Positions 8,285 to 17,327 of a stretch of 64,000 nucleotides of DNA are shown one piece after another. Position 1 is the first letter of the stretch. The number at the start of each line of letters is the position of its first letter. The notes under the pieces were generated by a model. It did no database searches, was not told where the DNA came from, and was given only the letters and a program-made list of their open reading frames with translations. The stretch is from DASUBN01 sp964584665 (GTDB taxonomy: Bacteria > Pseudomonadota > Gammaproteobacteria > Natronospirales > REEB76), in contig CAZPAO010000004.1 of assembly GCA_964584665.1 (NCBI GenBank), positions 62,001 to 126,000 on the forward strand, read 5' to 3'. Position numbers and translations under genes: made by a program.

Positions 8285-9154
8285 ATGCAACTGCCGCTCC
8301 TGATCAACATGCTCACCGGCGCCCTGTTCGCCGGCGGAATCGCATTCGAACTGCTCTGGCTGCTGGTGCGCGCCCTGCCGTGGCTGCGCTTCAAGGGGCC
8401 GTTCCCGGGACTGGTGCAGAACGTGGCGGGCGGCCGCGCCCGGCGCGAACTGCGCGCCAAGGAACGTGACTTGCTGTTACTGGCGGCCGGCGCGATCTGC
8501 AGCTTCACCAGCGGTGCCTTGCTCTGGATCTATGGCGCTGTCCTGCTGACGGGTCTCTGGATGTGGGTGCTGTCCGGCCTCGCTTGCCTCCTGTTCGCCG
8601 CCTGGTGGGTGTTCCTGGTGCGGGACTTCCGCCTCTGGCGCGAACGGCGTCACGCAGCCCGTGCCCACGGCGCGCTGGCCACGGCGCTGGCGCGCCTGGC
8701 CCTGCAGAGCCACCGGGTGTTCCATGACGTCCCCGTGGGCGACCTGGTGCTGGATCACGTGGTGATGGGCAACCGCGGCGTGTTCGTCATCAAGCTGGTG
8801 GCGCGGCGACTGGCGAAGGAGAGCGACGTGGTGCGCATCAACGGCCGCTCCATCGAGTTCCAGGACGGCCATGCGCTCTTGGATACCATCGCGCTGGCGG
8901 AGCGCGGCGCCCGTGCGCTAGCGGACCTGCCGGTGAAGGGCCTGAGCCACCGCATCCACGCGCTGCCGCTGGTGGCGATCCCGGGATGGGAGATCGCTCC
9001 GGCCCAGGGCCAGGCGGGGGAGACCTTCCTGGTGAACGAGAAGTCGGCGCTGCTATTGTTGCGCGCCAGCAAGCCCGCGGATTACCTGATGGAAGCGGAC
9101 ATAGGCCCGCTGCAGGAGCATCTGGCGAAGATCTGCACCGACCAGAGCTTCTGA
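8285..9154 (+). CDS. membrane protein with NERD-like nuclease-related domain
   Basis: A 289-residue protein. Residues 1-30 and about 60-120 hold three hydrophobic segments, and the C-terminal half carries a segment (HRVFHDVPVGDLVLDHVVMGNRGVFVIKLVARR, read in parts) that follows the NERD pattern, a beta-strand pair ending in DHVVxGxxGVFVI. In active NERD/restriction-endonuclease-like folds the next strand usually holds a charged xTK or ETK; here it reads KLVARR, so the catalytic arrangement may be lost. Function unknown; a role at the membrane is likely. It ends 1 base before the stop of the convergent ABC permease gene. Confidence 0.65.
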   Translation: MQLPLLINMLTGALFAGGIAFELLWLLVRALPWLRFKGPFPGLVQNVAGGRARRELRAKERDLLLLAAGAICSFTSGALLWIYGAVLLTGLWMWVLSGLACLLFAAWWVFLVRDFRLWRERRHAARAHGALATALARLALQSHRVFHDVPVGDLVLDHVVMGNRGVFVIKLVARRLAKESDVVRINGRSIEFQDGHALLDTIALAERGARALADLPVKGLSHRIHALPLVAIPGWEIAPAQGQAGETFLVNEKSALLLLRASKPADYLMEADIGPLQEHLAKICTDQSF

Positions 9155-9155
9155 G

Positions 9156-10379
9156 CTACTGGTAGCGCAGGGCCTCGATGGGGTCGAGCTGGGCCGCCCG
9201 GCGCGCGGGATAGAGGCCGAAGAACACGCCCACGGCGACGGACACGCCCACGGCGAGCAGGATGGACCAGCCCTGCACAATCACCGGCATGTGGATGATG
9301 CGTTCGGTGATCCAGCAGAGCAGCATCCCCAGGAGCACGCCCACGAGGCATCCGCTCACGCACATCAGTATCGATTCCAGCAGGAACTGCAGGATGATGT
9401 CCCGCTGGGTCGCGCCCAGGGCCACCCGCACGCCGATCTCGCGCGTCCGTTCCGTCACTGCCACCAACATGGTGTTCATGACGCCGATGCCGCCCACCAC
9501 CAGTGACACGGAGGCCACCGCCGCCAGGAGCAGCGTCACCGCCAGCGTCACCGTGTCAGCGGTGTTGAGCAGGGAATCCATGGCGCGCACGTAGAAATCG
9601 TCCGCGGCCTTGGGCGCGAGCCGGTGGCGCTGGCGCAGCAAGGGACTGATCTCGTCCTTCACGTAGGGGATCCAGTCCTTGGAGGCGGCCTGCACCATCA
9701 CCATCTGCACCGAGTCCGGGCGCGCCGCGCCGAACAGGCGGTGTTGCGCGGTGGAGAGGGGCACCAGTACCACGTCGTCCTGGTCCCGGCCGAAGAAGCT
9801 CTGGCCCTGCGCCGTGAGCGTGCCCACGACCGTCAGGGGCGTGTTCTGCACCCGGAGGGTCTGGCCAAGCGGGTTCTGCCCGGCGAACACGTTCTGCACC
9901 ACGGTCTGGCCCACGATGGCCACTGCAGCCGCCCGGGCCTGGTCGTCGTCGCTGAAGGGGCGGCCGGAAGCCAGCGGCCAGGCGCGGATACGCAGATAAC
10001 CTGGGTCCACGCCCGTGAGGCTGGTGGCCCAGTTCTGGTTGCCCGCTACCACCTGCACGTTACCGCCCAGGGTGGAGGACACGTCCGACACCGCCGGCAG
10101 GTGCGAGATGGCGTCCGCGTCGCCGGTGGTGAGGTTGGAGAGGGCGCCGTGCCCGAGGCGCACGCCGCCCGTGGTGTGGCTGCCGCTCATGATGACGAGG
10201 GTGTTGGTGCCCAGCGCCGAGATGGAGGAGTCCACCCGCGCCCGCGCACCGGCCCCCACCGCCAGCATCACGATCACGGCCATGATGCCGATGACGATGC
10301 CGAGCATGGTGAGGAAGGCCCGCAGCCGGTTCACTGCCAGCGCGCGGAAGGCCTCGTCCAGCAGGACCGCATTGCGCAT
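9156..10379 (-). CDS. MacB-like ABC transporter permease
   Basis: A 407-residue permease of the MacB/FtsX type. It has an N-terminal membrane helix (FLTMLGIVIGIMAVIVMLAVGAGA), a large periplasmic MacB_PCD domain (about residues 45-260) and three C-terminal helices around LLLAAVASVSLVVGGIGVMNTMLV, ILMCVSGCLVGVLLGMLL and ILLAVGVSVAVGVFFGLYPA, ending PARRAAQLDPIEALRYQ as MacB proteins do. Unlike E. coli MacB, the ATPase is a separate gene, which overlaps this one by 1 base. With the adaptor upstream it forms a tripartite ABC pump that would need a TolC-type channel. Confidence 0.92.
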   Translation of the reverse strand: MRNAVLLDEAFRALAVNRLRAFLTMLGIVIGIMAVIVMLAVGAGARARVDSSISALGTNTLVIMSGSHTTGGVRLGHGALSNLTTGDADAISHLPAVSDVSSTLGGNVQVVAGNQNWATSLTGVDPGYLRIRAWPLASGRPFSDDDQARAAAVAIVGQTVVQNVFAGQNPLGQTLRVQNTPLTVVGTLTAQGQSFFGRDQDDVVLVPLSTAQHRLFGAARPDSVQMVMVQAASKDWIPYVKDEISPLLRQRHRLAPKAADDFYVRAMDSLLNTADTVTLAVTLLLAAVASVSLVVGGIGVMNTMLVAVTERTREIGVRVALGATQRDIILQFLLESILMCVSGCLVGVLLGMLLCWITERIIHMPVIVQGWSILLAVGVSVAVGVFFGLYPARRAAQLDPIEALRYQ

Positions 10380-11074
10380 CAGTGCCGCACTCCGCTGTCA
10401 TCCACCACATAGCCATCCTTGAAGCGGATCTGGCGCCGGGCCGCAGCGGCGATGTCCGGCTCGTGGGTGACCAGCACCACGGTGGCGCCGAGATCGCGGT
10501 TGAGGTCCTTGAGCAGGCGCATCACGTCCTCGGAGGTGGCGGTGTCCAGGTTGCCGGTGGGCTCGTCTGCCAACAGGAGCTTCGGCGAATTGACGAGGGC
10601 CCGGGCGATGGCGACCCGCTGCTGCTGGCCGCCGGAGAGTTCCGTGGGGCGGTGTTCCGCATGGGAGGCGAGGCCCACCATGTCCAAGGCGCGCAGCGCC
10701 TTCACCCGCGCCTCGGCCCGGGTGTCGCCGGAATAGAGGCGTGCCAGGCCCACGTTGTCCAGGGCGCTGTAGCGGGGCAGCAGGTTGAAGTTCTGGAACA
10801 CGAAACCGATGTGCTGGTTGCGGACCGCCGAGAGGGCGGCGGCGGGTGCCGTGCCCACGTCCTCTCCCAGCAGCCGGTAGCTGCCGCCGGTGGGCCTATC
10901 CAGGCAGCCCACGATGTTCATGAAGGTGGTCTTGCCGGAGCCGGAGTGGCCGGTGATGGCCACGAACTCGCCTGCTTCGATGCGGATGTCGACCCCGTGC
11001 AGGGCGGTGAAGTCCACGCCGCTGCCGGTGCGGTAGACCTTGCGCACGCCCTCGGCGTCGATGATGGCCGTCAT
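10379..11074 (-). CDS. ABC transporter ATP-binding protein (MacB-type/LolD-like)
   Basis: A 231-residue ATPase. Walker A is GHSGSGKTT, the Q-loop region is FVFQNFNLLPRYSALDNV, the signature is LSGGQQQRVAIARAL and Walker B is LLLADEPTGNLD. This combination is typical of the MacB/LolD/FtsE branch. The ATG at 11074 is chosen because it overlaps the upstream adaptor stop in an ATGA junction; the longer reading frame only runs back through the adaptor gene in another frame. It energises the permease encoded directly downstream. Confidence 0.95.
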   Translation of the reverse strand: MTAIIDAEGVRKVYRTGSGVDFTALHGVDIRIEAGEFVAITGHSGSGKTTFMNIVGCLDRPTGGSYRLLGEDVGTAPAAALSAVRNQHIGFVFQNFNLLPRYSALDNVGLARLYSGDTRAEARVKALRALDMVGLASHAEHRPTELSGGQQQRVAIARALVNSPKLLLADEPTGNLDTATSEDVMRLLKDLNRDLGATVVLVTHEPDIAAAARRQIRFKDGYVVDDSGVRH

Positions 11075-12216
11075 GAGGGCCCGCGCGGCGGAGTGCGGGC
11101 GGCGTTGACGCCGGTGGCGATGGGCGTGCCTTCGTCCAGGTCCTCGGAACTGTCCGTGATCTCGGAGTACTGGTCCCCTTGCAGGCCCAGCTTCACGAAC
11201 ACCTGGTGGGGCTGGCCGTGCTGCATCACGAAGATGCTGCCGTCCCACTTCCCGTCCGGGGGCGTAGCGTCGGCGCTGATGAGGCCGCTGTTGGCGATCT
11301 GCAGCGCCTCGTTCGGGACCCTGAGCACGCCCGCGCGCTTGTCCGTGAGGATGGCGGCGGAGGCGGTCATGCCGGGGCGCAGGACCAGGTCCGGGTTGCC
11401 GGTGTCTATCACCACGTCGTAGGTGACCACGTTCTGGGTGGTGGTGGAGTCGTTGCGTACCATGCGCACCGCGCCCTTGAAGCTGCGGTCCGGGAAGGCC
11501 TCGACCGTGAAGCTGACCGGCTGGCCCGGGTGCACGTGACCCACGTCCGCCTCATCCAGGTTGAGGTCTATCTGCATCTTCGAGAGGTCCTGGGCGATGA
11601 CGAAGAGCGTCGGCGTCTGGAAGCTCGCCGCCACCGTCTGGCCCACGTTCACGCTGCGGGAGATCACCACTCCTGAGACGGGCGAACGGATGATGGAGTA
11701 GCCGAGGTTGATGTGGTCGTGCTCCACCGCTGCGTGTGCCGCCTGCACCTGGGCCTGGGCGCTCGCGAGGGCGTTGTCGGCGGTGTCCACGTCGGACTGG
11801 GCCACGTAGCCCGAGGGCAGCAGTCCCGAGAGGCGCTGGTCGCTGCGCTGGGCGATCTTCAGGTTGGTCTCGGCGCTGGCCTCTGCCGCCTCGTCCTGGT
11901 GCAGCTGGGAGAGGAACAGGGTCTGGTCCAGCTCGGCCAGCACCTGGTCCTTCTTCACCGGCGAGTTGTAGTCCACGTAGAGCTTGGAGAGGGTGCCGGA
12001 GACCTGGGTGCCCACGTCCACCAGCACCACCGGATTGAGGGTGCCGGAGGACTTGATCATGAGCGAGACCTCGCCCTTGTCCAGGGGCTTCATCTGCAGG
12101 CCCGAAGCCGCATAGTCGTGCCGGTGGCGGCCGGCCAGGAAGCGCCAGCCGACGAGCAGGACGAGGATGACCGCTATGGCGATGGCGGCGAGGGAGATGA
12201 GCTTGCGACGGGTCAT
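11071..12216 (-). CDS. MacA-like periplasmic adaptor (HlyD/RND-type membrane fusion protein)
   Basis: A 381-residue adaptor. Residues 6-26 form an N-terminal signal anchor (ISLAAIAIAVILVLLVGWRFL). Then come the barrel-sandwich halves (VDVGTQVSGTLSKLYVDYNSPVKKDQVL and YSIIRSPVSGVVISRSVNVGQTV, read in parts) flanking a coiled-coil hairpin at about residues 95-165, and a C-terminal beta-barrel. It would bridge the inner-membrane ABC pump to an outer-membrane channel. Adaptor, ATPase and permease overlap by 1-4 bases, so the three are translated together. A direct repeat that could be a regulator site lies 79 bases upstream (12295-12310). Confidence 0.93.
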   Translation of the reverse strand: MTRRKLISLAAIAIAVILVLLVGWRFLAGRHRHDYAASGLQMKPLDKGEVSLMIKSSGTLNPVVLVDVGTQVSGTLSKLYVDYNSPVKKDQVLAELDQTLFLSQLHQDEAAEASAETNLKIAQRSDQRLSGLLPSGYVAQSDVDTADNALASAQAQVQAAHAAVEHDHINLGYSIIRSPVSGVVISRSVNVGQTVAASFQTPTLFVIAQDLSKMQIDLNLDEADVGHVHPGQPVSFTVEAFPDRSFKGAVRMVRNDSTTTQNVVTYDVVIDTGNPDLVLRPGMTASAAILTDKRAGVLRVPNEALQIANSGLISADATPPDGKWDGSIFVMQHGQPHQVFVKLGLQGDQYSEITDSSEDLDEGTPIATGVNAARTPPRGPS

Positions 12217-12294
12217 GGGCTATCCGTGATGCGGAGGCACTACGACAGTAACGCCCCCGCCGGGTGGGAGATGACGGTTCGACGCCTGGGGTTT

Positions 12295-12310
12295 TGTAAC
12301 CGCGTGTAAC
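12295..12310 (-). promoter_or_regulatory. direct repeat GTTACA-N4-GTTACA upstream of the MacA-like gene
   Basis: On the minus strand GTTACA-CGCG-GTTACA reads toward the adaptor gene. The two half-sites start exactly 10 bases apart, one helical turn, which is the layout used by OmpR/PhoB-family response regulators. A near match in the same orientation relative to the RND operon is at 18795-18811. It overlaps the stop codon of the dienelactone hydrolase gene. Assignment as a binding site is inference. Confidence 0.45.
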
Positions 12311-13032
12311 TAGCCGAGATTCGCGTGCAAGAACTCTATGGCCTCGCGCCAGGCGATCGGTTCCACCGCTGGGGCATAGGCTGACCGTTCCTCGCACAGG
12401 AAGGCGTGGCCCGCGCCCGGGTACACCGAGAGCACGTAGCGTTTCTTGGCATCCGTCAGCACCTTGGCGATGCGGGCATGTTCATCGCCCGGGATGCCCT
12501 GGTCGTCGGCGCCATAGCCCAGGAACAGGGGTGCCTGCATCTTGGCCGCTTCGCCGATGGGTGGAGTGCGGCCGAAGCGGTCCGGGTCCGTGCCGGGGGC
12601 GATGGCGCCGCCGTAGAAACCCACCGCCGCCTGCAGGCGGCCGGGGAAGCGGCAGTTGGACAGGAAGGCGAGCCGGCCGCCCATGCAGAAGCCGATGATG
12701 CCGTGGGCGCCGCGTTTCACGTCCTTCTGCTGGTCGAACCAGTCCAGGGACTGGCCGACTTCTTTCACCAACTGCTCATCCTTCAGGCTCTTCAGTTTGT
12801 CGAGGATCTTGTCCATCTGGGAGTCGTAGGGGATGACCTCACCGTGGAAGTGGTCCGGCGCCAGGGCCACGAAGCCCGCATCGGCGAGGCGTCGGCACAC
12901 CTTCTGGATGTGGCCGGTGATGCCGAAGGCTTCCATTATCACGAGGACGCCCGGGAAGGGGCCGGCGCCTTGCGGGCGCTCCACGTAGCCTTCGATGTCC
13001 TGGGCTATCTGCACGTTCGTCATCTTGGACAT
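12310..13032 (-). CDS. dienelactone hydrolase family protein
   Basis: A 240-residue alpha/beta hydrolase. The nucleophile motif is GIIGFCMGGRLAF, with Cys in place of the usual Ser as in dienelactone hydrolases; the acid is likely in YGADDQGIP and the base in YPGAGHAF. The family cleaves dienelactones in chlorocatechol breakdown, but most members have unknown substrates. The ATG at 13032 has AAGGTG at the right distance; a longer in-frame start at 13095 would overlap the RND pump gene. It lies 16 bases after the RND gene on the same strand, so it appears embedded in the efflux gene array. Confidence 0.88.
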   Translation of the reverse strand: MSKMTNVQIAQDIEGYVERPQGAGPFPGVLVIMEAFGITGHIQKVCRRLADAGFVALAPDHFHGEVIPYDSQMDKILDKLKSLKDEQLVKEVGQSLDWFDQQKDVKRGAHGIIGFCMGGRLAFLSNCRFPGRLQAAVGFYGGAIAPGTDPDRFGRTPPIGEAAKMQAPLFLGYGADDQGIPGDEHARIAKVLTDAKKRYVLSVYPGAGHAFLCEERSAYAPAVEPIAWREAIEFLHANLG

Positions 13033-13048
13033 GACATCACCTTCTCTA

Positions 13049-16000
13049 TTATTCGTTGTGTACCGGCGCGGCGTTGGGTTCCAGATCACCGGCACGGCCG
13101 AGGCGTGCCGAGAGATGCTCCATGGCCACGTAGAAGGCCGGCGTCAGGAACAGGGTCAGCATCTGGGAGAAGATCAGGCCGCCCACGGTGGCGATGCCGA
13201 GAGGCCGGCGCGCCTCGGCACCCATGCCGAAGCCCAGCGCGATGGGCAGCGTGCCGAGGATGGCGGCCATGGTGGTCATCATGATGGGGCGGAAGCGCAC
13301 CAGGCAGGCCTCGATGATCGCGTCGCGGGCCGAGAGGCCCTTCTCGCGGCGGATCTGCAGGGCGAAGTCCACCATGATGATGCCGTTCTTCTTGACCAGG
13401 CCCACCAGCATGATGAGGCCCACGAAGCTGAAGATGTTCAGCTCCTCGCCGAACAGGATGAGCGAGAGCAAGGCCCCCACCATGGCCAACGGCAGGGCCG
13501 TGAGGATGGTGATGGGGTGGATGAAGTGCTCGTAGAGGATGGCGAGCACCATGTAGATGACGAGGATGGTGACGAGCAGCAGGATGGGCAGGTCCACCAT
13601 GGACTGCTTGAAGGTCTGGGCATTGCCGGCGAAACTGCCGGTGACATCCGAGGGCAGTGTGCTCGCCGCCAGGGATTCGATGCGCGAGGTCACCGTGCCG
13701 AGGGACAGGCCCGGCGCCATGTTGAAGGACAGGGTCACCGCCGGGAGTTGGGCGTAGTGGTTCACCTGCAGCGGGCCCACGCTGGGCCTGATGTCCGCCA
13801 CGGCGCGCAAGGGCACCAGGTTGTTGCCAGCCCCCTGCACGTAGAGGGCGTTCAAGGCGCCGATGTCCGACTGGAACTGGGGCGCGAGCTGCATCATCAC
13901 CCAGTACTCGTTGGTGGCGCCGTAGATGGTGCTCACCTGTTGCCCGCCATAGGCGCTGTAGAGGATGGACTGGATCTGCTGGGCGCTCACGCCGAGGCTG
14001 GAGGCGGCCTCGCGGTTGATGTTCACGTCGATCTGCGGGTTGTCGAGCTGCAGGTCCGAACTCACGTCCTGCACGCCGGGCATCTTGTTCAGCTGCTGCT
14101 CGAACTTGGGCGCGGCGGCGTAGAGGGTGTCGATGTCCGGCCCTTGCAGCACGTACTGGAACTGGGCGTTGCCGCCGAGGGAGCCGATGTTCACCGCCGG
14201 CGGGTTCTGGAAGAAGACCTGCATGCCGTGCAGGGGCTCCATGGCCTTGCGCAGCTGCACCAGGACGTCATCGGCCTTCTTGCGGTCGCTCATGGGCTTC
14301 AAGCTGATGAAGAGCCGCCCGATATTGCTGCCGCTGGTGCCGCCGCCGCCCTGACCGGCGCTGGACATTACCGCCTGCACTCCCGGGTTCTGCTGCACCA
14401 CCTTCGCCACCTGCTGCTGCATGGCGTTCAGCTGCTCGAAGGTGATGCCTTCCGGCGCCTGGGTGTTGCCGATGACCTGGCCCGTGTCCTCGCTCGGGAT
14501 GAAGCCCTTGGGCACCAGCGCGAACAGCACGAAAGTGAGCAGCAGGATCAGGCCGCCGACCCCCAGCATGCTGCGCCAATGGTCCACCGCCCAGGTGAGG
14601 CCGACCCGGTACCCTTCGCGCATCGCCTCGAAGCCGTTCTCCAGGGTGTTGTAGACCTTGCCGTGGCTCTCACTCTCCTTGATGAAGCGCGAGCAGAGCA
14701 TGGGGGTCAGGGTCAGGGACACGAAACCCGAGATGAGGATGGCGATGCCGACCGTCAGGGCGAACTCGCTGAACAGGCGGCCGACGATACCGCCCATGAA
14801 CAGGATGGGGATGAACACCGCCACCAGGGACAGGGTCATGGACACCACGGTGAAACCGATCTCCTGGCTGCCGATGAGGGCGGCGCGCATGCTGGGCTCG
14901 CCGTGCTCGCGGAAGCGCACGATGTTCTCCAGCACCACGATGGCGTCGTCCACCACGAAGCCCACAGCCAGCGTCAAGGCCATCAAGGACAGGTTGTCCA
15001 GGCTGAAGCCCGCCAGCTGCATGATGGCGAAGGTGCCGATCACGGAGGTGGGCAGGGCCAGGGCGCTGATGAGGGTGGCCCTGAGGTTCCTCAGGAACAG
15101 GAAGATCACGCCCACCACCAGCAGGATGGCGATCATGAGCGTGGTGCGCACGTCGCCGATGGAGCCCTTGATGAAGCTGGCGCGGTCGTAGAGCAGGTGG
15201 ATGGTGGCGTCGCCCGGCGCCTGCCGGGTGATCTCCGGCATCAAGGCCTGCACCGCCTGGGACACCTGCACCGTGTTGGCGCCCGGCTGGCGCTTGATGG
15301 CGAGCACGATGGCGGGGCGCATCTTGCCGCCCTCGTCATTGGCGTCTGAGAAGGTGGTGAGGGCCTTGTCCTGTTGCACCCCGTCCACGGCCTTGGCCAC
15401 GTCCGAGAGGTGCACCGGCGCGCCGTTCTGGTACGCCACTATCATCTGGTTGTAGGCGGCGGCATCGGTGAGCTGGCCGTCGCTCTGCACCGTGTAGGTG
15501 TGGTTGCTGCCGTAGAGGGTGCCGGAGGGCAGGTTGGTGTTGTTGCTCTGGATGGCGTCCGTGAGCTGGGTCAGGGACAGGCCGCGGGCCGAGAGCGCGT
15601 AGGGGTTGACGTAGATGCGCGCGGCGTACTGGTACGACCCGAACACGATGACCTGCGCCACGCCCGGGATCTGCGAGAGCTGCTCGGCTACGCGGGTCTC
15701 GGCGTACTCGTCCAGCTGCGTCATGGGCACGCTGTTGGCGGTGAGCGACAGGTAGATGATGGCCGAGTCCGCCGGGTTCACCTTGCGCAAGGTCGGCGGC
15801 GAGGGCATGTTCACCGGCAGTTGGCGGATGCTCTGGGAGATGGCGGTCTGCACGTCCTGGGAGGCCGCGTCGATGTTGCGCGACAGGTCGAACTGCAGGG
15901 TGATGTTGGTGTTGCCGGTGCCGTTGGTGGAGCTCATGGAGGTGAGCCCGGCGATGCTGCTGAACTGGCGCTCCAGGGGAGTGGCCACCGAGGAAGCCAT

Positions 16001-16174
16001 GTTCTCCGGGTTGGCGCCCGGCAGGCTGGCGGACACGTTGATGGTGGGGAAGTCCACGCTCGGCAGCTCGCTCACCGGCAGGCTGGTGTAGGCGAACATG
16101 CCGAACACGAGCAGGGCCGCCATGATGACCGTGGTCATCACCGGGCGATGGATGAACGGGGCCGATAGATTCAC
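13049..16174 (-). CDS. RND multidrug efflux pump, HAE1/MdtBC-AcrB family
   Basis: A 1041-residue inner-membrane proton antiporter, the normal length for the family. It has 12 predicted membrane segments arranged as one N-terminal helix, a periplasmic loop, six helices, a second loop and the rest. The proton-relay aspartates are in FVVDDAIVVLEN (about residues 408-409). The N-terminus (LSAPFIHRPVMTTVIMAALLV) and the motif GANPENMASSVATPLERQF resemble MdtB/MdtC and MexF-like pumps. The adaptor gene ends 22 bases upstream. Substrates cannot be told from sequence. Confidence 0.95.
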   Translation of the reverse strand: MNLSAPFIHRPVMTTVIMAALLVFGMFAYTSLPVSELPSVDFPTINVSASLPGANPENMASSVATPLERQFSSIAGLTSMSSTNGTGNTNITLQFDLSRNIDAASQDVQTAISQSIRQLPVNMPSPPTLRKVNPADSAIIYLSLTANSVPMTQLDEYAETRVAEQLSQIPGVAQVIVFGSYQYAARIYVNPYALSARGLSLTQLTDAIQSNNTNLPSGTLYGSNHTYTVQSDGQLTDAAAYNQMIVAYQNGAPVHLSDVAKAVDGVQQDKALTTFSDANDEGGKMRPAIVLAIKRQPGANTVQVSQAVQALMPEITRQAPGDATIHLLYDRASFIKGSIGDVRTTLMIAILLVVGVIFLFLRNLRATLISALALPTSVIGTFAIMQLAGFSLDNLSLMALTLAVGFVVDDAIVVLENIVRFREHGEPSMRAALIGSQEIGFTVVSMTLSLVAVFIPILFMGGIVGRLFSEFALTVGIAILISGFVSLTLTPMLCSRFIKESESHGKVYNTLENGFEAMREGYRVGLTWAVDHWRSMLGVGGLILLLTFVLFALVPKGFIPSEDTGQVIGNTQAPEGITFEQLNAMQQQVAKVVQQNPGVQAVMSSAGQGGGGTSGSNIGRLFISLKPMSDRKKADDVLVQLRKAMEPLHGMQVFFQNPPAVNIGSLGGNAQFQYVLQGPDIDTLYAAAPKFEQQLNKMPGVQDVSSDLQLDNPQIDVNINREAASSLGVSAQQIQSILYSAYGGQQVSTIYGATNEYWVMMQLAPQFQSDIGALNALYVQGAGNNLVPLRAVADIRPSVGPLQVNHYAQLPAVTLSFNMAPGLSLGTVTSRIESLAASTLPSDVTGSFAGNAQTFKQSMVDLPILLLVTILVIYMVLAILYEHFIHPITILTALPLAMVGALLSLILFGEELNIFSFVGLIMLVGLVKKNGIIMVDFALQIRREKGLSARDAIIEACLVRFRPIMMTTMAAILGTLPIALGFGMGAEARRPLGIATVGGLIFSQMLTLFLTPAFYVAMEHLSARLGRAGDLEPNAAPVHNE

Positions 16175-16196
16175 TGCTCGTTCCTCGCCGCGAGGC

Positions 16197-17327
16197 TCAC
16201 TGCTGGGTGCCGGGCACGGCGATCTCGGCCTTGGGCGTCGCGGCCGAGGGGTCGGCGCTCACGTGCAAGCCGGGCCGGAGGTTGCGCGGCACCTGGGTCA
16301 CGATCTCTTCGCCGGCCTTGAGGCCCGTGGAGACCACCGCCAGGTCGCCGATCTGCCGGTCCACCTTGATGGCACGCTGCTCGGCCACGCCCGCCTGCAC
16401 CACGTACACGTAGTTGCCCTGCTGGCCGGTGAGCACCGCGCTCTGGGGGATGACCACCGCGTCCTGCTGCAGGGCAAGCTGCAGGCTCACCCCCACGTAC
16501 TGGCCGGGCCAGAGCTGTTCCTGCTTGTTGGGCATGCTGGCCTTGAACATCACGGTGCCGGTGCTGGTGTTGACGGCGTTGTCGATGAACACGAGCTTGC
16601 CTTCGTCCAGCTGTCCGGTGCCGTCCTCGTGGGTGATGTACACCTTGAGGGCGTGCTTGGCGTCGTACTCCCGCACCTGCGGCAGGAACTGCTGCGCCAG
16701 GTTGAACTGCGCCTGGATGGGCTGCATCTGGTTCAACACCACCAGCGGCGTCACGTCGGTGGGCGAGACGATGTTGCCGGACTTCACCGCCAGGCTGCCG
16801 GTGCGGCCCGCGATGGGGGCGCGGATGTCGGTATAGGAGAGGTTGATCTGGGCCTGCTGGTAGGCGGCCTGGGCCTGGTCCGCCGCGGCGCGGGCGTTCT
16901 CGTATTCCTGGGGCGTGACGAAGTCCTGCTTCGCCAGCGGCTCGAGGCGGTCGGCGTTGGCCTTGGTGCTGTCGGCGGCGGCCTTGGCGGAGGCGAGGGC
17001 CGCCTGGAAGGGAGCCGGATCGATGAGGAACAGGCGCTGGCCCTGGGTCACGGTCTGGCCTTCCGTGAAGTAGACCTCCTTCAGCATGCCGGAGACCTGC
17101 GGCCGCACCTGCACCATGTGCTCGGGCAGCACCTGGCCCACGGCGGTGAGCGTGAGGGGCATGGCCTGCACCTTGGCCTGGCCCATGGTAACCGTCAGGC
17201 TATCCACCTGGTCGTGGCGGCGGCTGTTGCGGGCGTTGCTCCACACCCTGAGGGCCACCAGCACCACCAGCAAGGCGGCGATGCCGCCGATGATCCAGAA
17301 GACCTTCTTGTTCTTGGCGGCGCTCAA
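16197..17327 (-). CDS. RND efflux periplasmic adaptor, MdtA/AcrA-like
   Basis: A 376-residue membrane fusion protein. It has an N-terminal anchor (VFWIIGGIAALLVVLVALRVW), a lipoyl-like domain split around a helical hairpin (VRPQVSGMLKEVYFTEGQTV and YTDIRAPIAGRTGSLAVKSG, in parts), and C-terminal barrels ending in an alanine/proline-rich tail. It links the RND pump to the outer-membrane factor. The start appears to be TTG: it overlaps the stop of the outer-membrane factor by 4 bases (TTGA) with GGAG 8 bases upstream, so translation is coupled. Confidence 0.92.
   Translation of the reverse strand: MSAAKNKKVFWIIGGIAALLVVLVALRVWSNARNSRRHDQVDSLTVTMGQAKVQAMPLTLTAVGQVLPEHMVQVRPQVSGMLKEVYFTEGQTVTQGQRLFLIDPAPFQAALASAKAAADSTKANADRLEPLAKQDFVTPQEYENARAAADQAQAAYQQAQINLSYTDIRAPIAGRTGSLAVKSGNIVSPTDVTPLVVLNQMQPIQAQFNLAQQFLPQVREYDAKHALKVYITHEDGTGQLDEGKLVFIDNAVNTSTGTVMFKASMPNKQEQLWPGQYVGVSLQLALQQDAVVIPQSAVLTGQQGNYVYVVQAGVAEQRAIKVDRQIGDLAVVSTGLKAGEEIVTQVPRNLRPGLHVSADPSAATPKAEIAVPGTQQ

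Noticed and set aside
12995..15349. 784-codon open frame on the plus strand through the RND pump gene
   Set aside because: It is the antisense shadow of the well-supported 1041-residue RND pump; its product is His/Gly/Glu-rich low complexity, typical of reverse frames in GC-rich DNA.
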